Positions 57,984-64,000 of a DNA stretch of 64,000 nt are shown here, one piece after another. The stretch's first letter is position 1; every line of letters starts with the position of its first letter. This DNA is from Armatimonadota bacterium (GTDB taxonomy: Bacteria > Armatimonadota > Fimbriimonadia > Fimbriimonadales > Fimbriimonadaceae), in contig JAFDWR010000001.1 of assembly GCA_018268355.1 (NCBI GenBank), positions 707,858 to 771,857 of the forward strand, given 5' to 3'. The translations under genes and the position numbers were made by a program. The notes beneath the pieces are model-generated. The model was not told the origin of the DNA, searched no databases, and saw nothing but the letters and a program-made list of their open reading frames with translations.

Positions 57984-60194
57984 ATGCCCGTCGGTCCACT
58001 GGAAACAGAATCGCAATTCCTTAAGGGGATTGGACCGAAGCTGTACCCGCTTGCCTCAAAGATCGGCCTGAAGACGGTCCAAGACGTGCTCTTCAACTTT
58101 CCGCGTCGATACGAGGACCGTCGCCACCTGCCCAAGCTCAAGGACGTGCGCGGCGGCGAGGTCGTGACCATCCGTGGCGTCATCAAGGACATCGAAACCC
58201 GGCCCCTGCGAGGCGGAAAGGTGATCCTCCGGGCGGTGATTTCCGACGGAACCGGCATGGTTGCGCTGACCTGGTTCAACCAGCCGTGGGTGAAAAAGCA
58301 GCTTGAAGGCCACGAGGGTGAAGTCCTTGCCTTCGGCGAACTGAAGGAGGGGAAGAACTGGCGCCTTGAGATGAGCTCGCCGGAGTTCGAACTCATTGGC
58401 GAAGGCGACGACGCCGAAGCCTTTGCCCGAATCACCCCGGTTTATCGCCTCACCGAAGGGTTGCCGCAGAAGTCGCTGCGACGTGCCGCCGGAGATGCGA
58501 TCGCAAAGTACCTCCACGAGATCGTCGATCCCTTCCCTGCCAAGTTCCTCAAGGAGCATCAGCTGATCGACCTGAGGACCGCGGTTCGCGCGATTCACCA
58601 GCCGGAAACTCAAAAGGAAGCTGATGAGGCCCGAAAGCGGCTCGTCTTCGAGGAGTTTTTCTACCTGCAGGTCGTCCTCGCCCAGCGACGCCAGTCGGTC
58701 CACCAAGAGCACGGCATCGCCTTTCCGATCCAAGAACTCATCGAGGGCAAGCCGGTCATCCTCCCCACGGCGCCCGCCGAAACGCGAACCCGCGCGGCGG
58801 TGGTGAAGAAGGAGCGCGTGCCGACCACTCTCTTCGCCGAGACCCTAGAGGCTGACCTCAATCGCCAGGGCCTTCGCGAGCAGATCGCCGCCTTGTTCCC
58901 ATTCAAGCTCACCGACGCCCAGCAGCGCGTGGTGGATGAGATTTACCGCGACATGGCCGAGCCTTATCCGATGAACCGCCTCGTCCAGGGCGACGTCGGT
59001 GCGGGAAAGACGGCGGTTGCAGCCTGCGCGATGCTCGCCGCCGTTCGCAGTGGCTACCAATGCGCGCTCATGGCTCCGACCGAGATCCTCGCCGAGCAGC
59101 ACGCGGTGGGTCTGCGCCGAGTGTTTGAGCCTCTGGGGATTTCCGTTGATTTCGTGGCTGGAAAGCTGAAGGCTCGCCAGCGAAAATCGACCGCCGAGCG
59201 GGCCAAGTCGGGCGAGACCCAGATCGTCGTCGGCACCCATGCCCTGATCCAAGATCGCCTTGATTTCGACCGGCTTGGCTTCGTTGTCATCGACGAACAG
59301 CATCGCTTCGGCGTCCTCCAACGCGCCGCCCTCCGCGACAAGGGCCTCGGGCATCCCGACGTCCTCGTCATGACCGCCACGCCGATCCCGCGGACGCTCA
59401 CGATGACGCTTTATGGCGACCTCGACGTTAGCATCATCGACCAGCTCCCGCCCGGCCGAAAGCCGATCAAGACCCACTGGAAGCGGGCCTCGGAGCGCGA
59501 TTCGGTGTACCAAGCTGTCCAGCGGCTGCTCGACGAGGGTCGCCAGGCCTACTTCGTCTGCCCGCTCGTAAGCGAGAGCGAGAAGCTGGAGGCCCAGGCC
59601 GCCGAAGACCTCTACTACCGGCTCAGCCACGGACCCTTCAGCATGCGAAAGATCGGGCTTCTTCACGGCCAAATGAAGAGCGACGAGAAGGAGTCGGTGA
59701 TGGAGGCCTTCCGCCGCCACGAGCTCGACATTCTCGTTTCGACGACCGTGATTGAAGTCGGCGTGGACGTGCCGAATTCAACCGTAATGGTCATTGAAGA
59801 CGCCCAGCGATTTGGCCTTGCCCAGCTCCACCAGCTTCGGGGCCGCGTGGGCCGAGGCGAGCACCAAAGCTACTGCATCCTCATCGCCGACGCCTCGACC
59901 GACGATGGCCGTGCGAGGCTCAACATCATGACTTCGACCACCGACGGCTTCCGAATCGCAGAGGCCGACCTTGAGATCCGTGGTCCGGGCGCGCTCGCGG
60001 GGACGATGCAAAGTGGTCACAGCGGATTCCAACTCGCGAGCCTTGTTCACGACGCCCACCTCCTTGAGGTCGCCCGCCAGGCCGCGATCAAGCTCATTGC
60101 CGACGATCCCGAACTCACCAAGCCCGACCATCAGGGCATCCGGGAACGCACTGAAGAGAAGCGCTCGCGGATGGCGCTCATCACGATCTCGTAA
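57984..60194 (+). CDS. recG: ATP-dependent DNA helicase RecG
   Basis: 736 aa. N-terminal wedge/OB domain (about 60-155: V-V-T-I-R-G-V-I-K-D, then V-A-L-T-W-F-N-Q-P-W), helicase motifs G-D-V-G-A-G-K-T near 336, A-P-T-E-I-L-A-E-Q-H near 362, V-I-D-E-Q-H-R-F-G-V near 434 (RecG's D-E-Q-H form of motif II), T-A-T-P-I-P-R-T-L, and late T-T-V-I-E-V-G-V-D-V-P and Q-L-R-G-R-V-G-R. The start has F-L-K-G-I-G-P-K. Remodels stalled forks. Divergent from the Eis-like gene. Confidence 0.96.
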   Translation: MPVGPLETESQFLKGIGPKLYPLASKIGLKTVQDVLFNFPRRYEDRRHLPKLKDVRGGEVVTIRGVIKDIETRPLRGGKVILRAVISDGTGMVALTWFNQPWVKKQLEGHEGEVLAFGELKEGKNWRLEMSSPEFELIGEGDDAEAFARITPVYRLTEGLPQKSLRRAAGDAIAKYLHEIVDPFPAKFLKEHQLIDLRTAVRAIHQPETQKEADEARKRLVFEEFFYLQVVLAQRRQSVHQEHGIAFPIQELIEGKPVILPTAPAETRTRAAVVKKERVPTTLFAETLEADLNRQGLREQIAALFPFKLTDAQQRVVDEIYRDMAEPYPMNRLVQGDVGAGKTAVAACAMLAAVRSGYQCALMAPTEILAEQHAVGLRRVFEPLGISVDFVAGKLKARQRKSTAERAKSGETQIVVGTHALIQDRLDFDRLGFVVIDEQHRFGVLQRAALRDKGLGHPDVLVMTATPIPRTLTMTLYGDLDVSIIDQLPPGRKPIKTHWKRASERDSVYQAVQRLLDEGRQAYFVCPLVSESEKLEAQAAEDLYYRLSHGPFSMRKIGLLHGQMKSDEKESVMEAFRRHELDILVSTTVIEVGVDVPNSTVMVIEDAQRFGLAQLHQLRGRVGRGEHQSYCILIADASTDDGRARLNIMTSTTDGFRIAEADLEIRGPGALAGTMQSGHSGFQLASLVHDAHLLEVARQAAIKLIADDPELTKPDHQGIRERTEEKRSRMALITIS

Positions 60195-60203
60195 AATCGG
60201 GGC

Positions 60204-60521
60204 GTGGAACAAATCCTCCCCGTCGAACTTGCCGAACTCCTGAAGTCCGAGAACCCTCCCACCGTCATCGACGTTCGCGAGCCCGATGAGTACGAGATCT
60301 GCCGGATTGAGGGAAGCATCCTCATCCCGCTTGGCGAGATCGGCAGCCGCCTTGACGAGCTCGACCCCGAGGGCGACTACGTCATGCAGTGCCACCACGG
60401 CCGCCGCAGCCAGATGGCAGGCGAGGTCCTCCTTTCGAACGGTTTCACGCGGGTCCGGAACCTTGCCACTGGCATCGACGGATGGTCGATGACAGTAGAT
60501 GCAAATGTACGGCGATACTGA
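60204..60521 (+). CDS. Rhodanese-like sulfurtransferase
   Basis: 105 aa from GTG, 9 bases after recG. Single rhodanese domain: V-I-D-V-R-E-P-D-E-Y near 21-30, G-S-I-L-I-P-L-G near 37-44, and the active loop Q-C-H-H-G-R-R-S with Cys63 (C-x4-R/K-S). N-L-A-T-G-I-D-G-W (usually L-x-G-G-x-x-x-W) near 87-95. Carries persulfide sulfur in the cytoplasm. GlpE-like size. Confidence 0.93.
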   Translation: MEQILPVELAELLKSENPPTVIDVREPDEYEICRIEGSILIPLGEIGSRLDELDPEGDYVMQCHHGRRSQMAGEVLLSNGFTRVRNLATGIDGWSMTVDANVRRY

Positions 60522-60567
60522 TAGATCGCCCTCAAGTTAATGCCAGGACTATGGAAGAAAAAACCTG

Positions 60568-63525
60568 GTGGCGAGGGAGAAACGGGATCCCAGGGTAGAG
60601 GTTGTCCTCCAGAGGAAGAAGAAGCTCCGCAAGAAGGGGCCTCGTCCTTTCGTGTTCAAGCTTCGTTATCGCGTCCTGATCTTCTTGGTCATCGCGATGA
60701 CGCTGCTCTATATGGGCATCGTGACCATGGTTCAAAACCAGGTCCTCGCAAGCTATTCCGACTTTGAAAAGCGCACCTCGGTCAAGAATCTGACCCGGTT
60801 CAAAGATGCGGTTGAGTTCATGCAGCAAGAGCTGCTCGACCGTGCGACGCGTTGGGAAGCGGATGACGCTCCTTCCGCCGTCATGCGCCGCGACCGAGAT
60901 TGGGCTGCGCGCCGAATGGTCTTCGGTCGCCAGGAAGAGCTTGGCGTCAACATGATCGTCCTGGTGGATGGCAGTGGGCGCATCGTCGAAGGCCGTTCGC
61001 GTGGTCGAAACGATGTTCCGCCGCCCAACTACGAATCGGCGATCCAGTCCCTGCATTTTACGGCCAGCTCGGCAAGGGCGGGCCAGTACACGCGGCCGTT
61101 TTTCGGCCTCGTGAAGTCGCGGAACAACCCGTTGCTCATCGCGGTGGCCCCGCTGAAGCAAGGCACGCTGATCGTCGGGTGGACGGTCTTCGGTCGACTG
61201 CTGACCCAACGTGACGTCGCGGACCTCGCCAAGCGCCAAGGCTTTGAAGGCGTTGAACTCGTGCCTTTTCATGGCGACCTGAGCTCGGCTTTCGCCGACG
61301 CACGGAATCGACTTGAAGCGGATCGAAGCAAGAACGACGAGGTCGTCATCGCCTATCCCGCCAGCTCGGACCGCGAGAAGGCCAAGGTCTCTGGCTTCGG
61401 CATCATCCGCGACGCGGCCAACTCGGCGGCCTTCCTGCTCCGCATCACCGAGGAGCGCACCATTTTCACCAAGGGCCAAGAGACGATGCGCGACATGATC
61501 CGCTCGATCCTCGTGGTCGGCGTGGTCTTTGCGCTCATCGTGTTCTGGATCCTGGAAGGAACCATCGTTCGCCGCGTTATCAAGTTGGGCAACCAAGTCG
61601 ACTATGTGACCTTCAACGCTGCTGCTCGAGTTTCGCTCAAGGGTCGCGACGAGCTACGCGCTCTTGCCGACCAGATCAATGCGATGCTCGAAAAGCTCTA
61701 TGCCAGCCAGGAAGAACTGCGCCGCAGCCGAGAGCAGCTCAAGGGCTACAACGAGAACCTTGAAGAAACGATTCACGAACGAACCCAGAAGCTCGCTGCG
61801 CTCAACTCGGTTCTTGAGTTCGCACTTGAAGGCATGGCGGTCTTTGACCCCAATCACAACGTCATCGAGCTGAACTCGGTGTTCGCCTCGATGCTTTGCT
61901 ATGACCAAGCCGAGATGGTGGGAATGAACCTCTCGAACTTCGTCTCTTCGATGGATCACGACCGCCTCGCCACCGCGTTCAAGGTCATGACCGACCTCGG
62001 TAAGGCTGAAGTTGAGTGCGAAGCCCTGCGAAAGAACGGTGAGCGGTTCTTTGTCCAGCTCGTGCTCGTTCCCAGCTACGACAAGGCCCAGCAGCTGAAC
62101 GCGTACCACGTCTTTATGAAGGACATTACGGAACGTAAGCGACTCGAGAAAGAGATCGCCTACAAGGCGTTCCACGATAGTCTTTGCGGCCTTCCGAACC
62201 GGCTTCTCTTCACCAACCGCGTCCAGCAGGGCCTTGCCCGTGCCCACCGCGAAGGTGAGTTTGTGGCGGTCATGTTCATCGACCTCGACAACTTCAAGGT
62301 CGTCAACGACTCGCTCGGCCACGAAGCGGGCGACGAACTGCTCAAGACGGTCGCCAAGCGGCTGCAGGAAGCGGTCCGTCCCGGCGATACCGTTGCGCGA
62401 ATGGGCGGCGACGAGTTCACCGTCCTCCTTGAGCGGCTCCCGAACGCCGACGAGGCGATGCGCGTTGCCAACCGCATTGTCCAGGCGATGTCGCTACCCG
62501 TCCACTTGCCCGAGAACCGCGAGATTTTCGTCACCTGCTCGGTCGGTATCGCGCTCAACTCGGACGACTGTAAGTCCACCGAAGAGCTTCTCCGCGATGC
62601 CGACACCGCGATGTATGAGGCGAAAACGCGCGGTAAGGCAGGCTACGTGGTCTTCGACCGCTCGATGAACGAGAGCGTCGTGGAACGACTGGAGATCGAA
62701 ACCGGTCTGCGCCGCGCGGTCGAAAACGGCGAGTTCATCGTCTACTACCAACCGATCGTCGACCTCAAATCGGGTGCAATCTCGGGCGCGGAAGCCCTTG
62801 TTCGATGGGTCCACCCCGAGCGCGGCATGGTTCCGCCCGGCAAGTTCATCCCCATCGCCGAGGAAACCGGCCTCATTTCGCCGATCGGCTACTGGGTGCT
62901 CGAGCGGTCGTGTGAATACGCGAAGGTCATCAACGACCGACAAGGCCCATCCGACCCGTTCGTGATGAGCGTCAATTTGTCCACGCGCCAGCTCCAGCAG
63001 TTCGACTGCGTTGACCGCGTCCGCGAGATCCTCACCATCACCGGTCTTGACCCGCACCACCTCAAGCTCGAGGTCACCGAAAGCGCGATGATGGACGACA
63101 TGGAAGCGATCATCTCGAAGCTGGATGACCTGCGAAAGCTCGGCATTCAACTCGCGATCGACGACTTCGGAACTGGCTATTCGTCGCTCAGCTACCTTCG
63201 TCGACTGCCCGTCAACACCGTCAAGATCGACCGCTCGTTTGTCTGCGTCATGGGTATCGAGGCCGAACCGACCGCGATTGTCAGCGCGATCGTCACCCTC
63301 TGCCACGCGCTTAACCTCACCGTCACCGGTGAAGGCATCGAGAACGAAATGCAGATGTCACAGCTCCAAGAAGTGGGCTGCGATTACGGCCAGGGCTACC
63401 TCTTCAGCAAGCCGATCAACGCGCACGACTTCGATCTGCTGCTCGACATGGTCCGCAAGAGCCAAGCGCCGACCTCAAGTTCGGTGCCGAGCATCGAAGA
63501 CGTCGCGTACCACCCGGCCGCCTAA
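60568..63525 (+). CDS. Membrane diguanylate cyclase/phosphodiesterase (sensor-HAMP-PAS-GGDEF-EAL)
   Basis: 985 aa from GTG. Membrane helices at about 33-53 and 309-331 flank a CHASE4-like periplasmic domain; then a HAMP-like linker, coiled coil, PAS domain (about 405-525, ending I-T-E-R-K-R-L-E), GGDEF domain (about 531-700) with intact M-G-G-D-E-F at 612-617 and an R-P-G-D inhibitory site at 604-607, and EAL domain (about 711-960) with E-A-L at 742-744, N-L-S-T-R-Q-L and D-D-F-G-T-G-Y-S-S-L. All catalytic motifs of both domains look intact. Makes and/or breaks c-di-GMP in response to an external cue. Confidence 0.94.
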   Translation: MAREKRDPRVEVVLQRKKKLRKKGPRPFVFKLRYRVLIFLVIAMTLLYMGIVTMVQNQVLASYSDFEKRTSVKNLTRFKDAVEFMQQELLDRATRWEADDAPSAVMRRDRDWAARRMVFGRQEELGVNMIVLVDGSGRIVEGRSRGRNDVPPPNYESAIQSLHFTASSARAGQYTRPFFGLVKSRNNPLLIAVAPLKQGTLIVGWTVFGRLLTQRDVADLAKRQGFEGVELVPFHGDLSSAFADARNRLEADRSKNDEVVIAYPASSDREKAKVSGFGIIRDAANSAAFLLRITEERTIFTKGQETMRDMIRSILVVGVVFALIVFWILEGTIVRRVIKLGNQVDYVTFNAAARVSLKGRDELRALADQINAMLEKLYASQEELRRSREQLKGYNENLEETIHERTQKLAALNSVLEFALEGMAVFDPNHNVIELNSVFASMLCYDQAEMVGMNLSNFVSSMDHDRLATAFKVMTDLGKAEVECEALRKNGERFFVQLVLVPSYDKAQQLNAYHVFMKDITERKRLEKEIAYKAFHDSLCGLPNRLLFTNRVQQGLARAHREGEFVAVMFIDLDNFKVVNDSLGHEAGDELLKTVAKRLQEAVRPGDTVARMGGDEFTVLLERLPNADEAMRVANRIVQAMSLPVHLPENREIFVTCSVGIALNSDDCKSTEELLRDADTAMYEAKTRGKAGYVVFDRSMNESVVERLEIETGLRRAVENGEFIVYYQPIVDLKSGAISGAEALVRWVHPERGMVPPGKFIPIAEETGLISPIGYWVLERSCEYAKVINDRQGPSDPFVMSVNLSTRQLQQFDCVDRVREILTITGLDPHHLKLEVTESAMMDDMEAIISKLDDLRKLGIQLAIDDFGTGYSSLSYLRRLPVNTVKIDRSFVCVMGIEAEPTAIVSAIVTLCHALNLTVTGEGIENEMQMSQLQEVGCDYGQGYLFSKPINAHDFDLLLDMVRKSQAPTSSSVPSIEDVAYHPAA

Positions 63526-64000
63526 ACCGTCGCGACCCAGGCCCGCGACTCGTGGCTTCGCTCGACTGCTTCGAGTACGCGCTGGGTCCTCAGACCGTCG
63601 TTGAAGTTCGGGTTGAGCGGTTCGCCGCGCTCCATCGCCTGAATAAAGCCTGCGACCAAGTTGATGAAGGTGTGCTCGTAGCCGATGATGTGGCCGCTCG
63701 GCCAATAGGTGCCGCCGTAAGGGTGGGGCTGGTCGGTCACGTTGATGACGGTGAATCCTTGGGCATCGTCCGCCGCGGTTCGATCAAAGAACTGAAGCTC
63801 GTTCATCCGTTCCAGGTTGAAGACCGCCGAGCCCTTGCTGCCGTTGACCTCGATGCAGTTGTAGTTCTTGCGGCCCGCCGCGAAGCGGCTCGCCTCGATG
63901 GAGCCGATTGCGCCGGATTCGAATCGCAACAGCGCAAGGGCGGCATCGTCAACATCCACCTCGCCGGTTTTGGAAGGGTCGTCGGGCAAGGGGCGCTCGG
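63522..64000 (-). CDS. Gfo/Idh/MocA-family oxidoreductase, C-terminal part
   Basis: The last 158 codons; the N-terminal Rossmann part lies beyond the window edge and the frame remains open to base 64000. The visible part has E-V-D-V-D-D-A-A-L-A-L-L-R-F-E-S-G-A-I-G-S-I-E-A-S-R near the left, the typical domain-2 strand pair, then F-N-L-E-R-M-N-E-L-Q-F-F, and a late F-N-D-G-L-R-T-Q-R-V-L-E-A-V, which is the conserved D-G-L-x-x-x-x-I/V-L-x-A motif. Third family member in the window. Stop overlaps the convergent GGDEF-EAL stop by 2 bases. Confidence 0.85.
   Translation of the reverse strand, partial: ERPLPDDPSKTGEVDVDDAALALLRFESGAIGSIEASRFAAGRKNYNCIEVNGSKGSAVFNLERMNELQFFDRTAADDAQGFTVINVTDQPHPYGGTYWPSGHIIGYEHTFINLVAGFIQAMERGEPLNPNFNDGLRTQRVLEAVERSHESRAWVATV

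Noticed and set aside
63529-63549. Hairpin GTCGCG/CGCGAC after the GGDEF-EAL gene
   Set aside because: Only 6 bp with a 9-base loop and no T-tract; too weak to call a terminator.

Overview
The window looks like a chromosomal stretch from a GC-rich, diderm, free-living bacterium. The best guess is a member of the Armatimonadota, Fimbriimonas-like. That is an inference from style rather than a marker match: the pseudopilin at 54353-55147 has the N-terminus and FADGH ending common in that lineage, and there are many ECF sigma/anti-sigma pairs, many Gfo/Idh/MocA oxidoreductases and a type II secretion-like operon. No phage, insertion sequence, integrase, CRISPR array or rRNA was found; the only RNA gene is tRNA-Cys(GCA).

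Layout. 1-2525 (minus): start of a YggS-type PLP protein, a cystathionine gamma-synthase-family enzyme and an AlkZ-like winged-helix protein. 2602-14527 (plus): a tightly overlapping operon gspE-F-G-H-I-J-K, a GspL-like PilM/PilN fusion, PilO/GspM, a PilP/GspC-like protein, secretin GspD and a Spy/CpxP-like periplasmic protein, closed by an intrinsic terminator. 14470-17663 (minus): two Gfo/Idh/MocA oxidoreductases flanking a small lipoprotein, and TerC. 17722-23984: FmdB-like zinc ribbon, a convergent LolA-like protein, then an operon of a polytopic membrane protein, DUF4129, DUF4350, a small secreted protein and a GT-C-like membrane protein. 23981-28114 (minus): a secreted, C-terminally anchored unknown followed by three tandem PilT-type ATPases. 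28253-32083: greA, padR, secE-nusG (cut off from ribosomal protein genes by a terminator) and recJ. 32086-34633 (minus): ECF sigma, anti-sigma and a PDZ protein whose trypsin-like domain has lost the whole catalytic triad. 34698-36079: dtd, Nudix, signal peptidase I. 36173-38177: DUF4446, a second ECF sigma and its anti-sigma. 38271-39886: three paralogous two-helix membrane proteins, the first broken by a frameshift. 39900-42004: MurQ and a BadF-type sugar kinase (MurNAc salvage), and a Cys-rich secreted protein. 42307-48840: short phosphoglycosyl transferase and TagA-type glycosyltransferase, M42 aminopeptidase, a pilin-derived membrane protein, an LCP protein, a GAF histidine kinase and DUF4380. 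48837-54286: UPF0182, a lone pstB, tRNA-Cys, an anchored unknown and a third ECF sigma. 54353-64000: pseudopilin, trpB, zinc ribbon, Eis-like acetyltransferase, recG, rhodanese, a GGDEF-EAL protein and the end of another oxidoreductase.

How they fit together. The dominant theme is the cell envelope: a secretion/pseudopilus machine with periplasmic quality control, three retraction-type ATPases, envelope-stress sigma modules, peptidoglycan-sugar salvage and surface polysaccharide initiation plus attachment. The most unusual items are the sigma/anti-sigma/pseudo-HtrA operon, the triple PilT operon with its unknown lead gene, the frameshifted gene in the PH-like trio, and terminator-like hairpins placed inside the coding ends of convergent neighbours.
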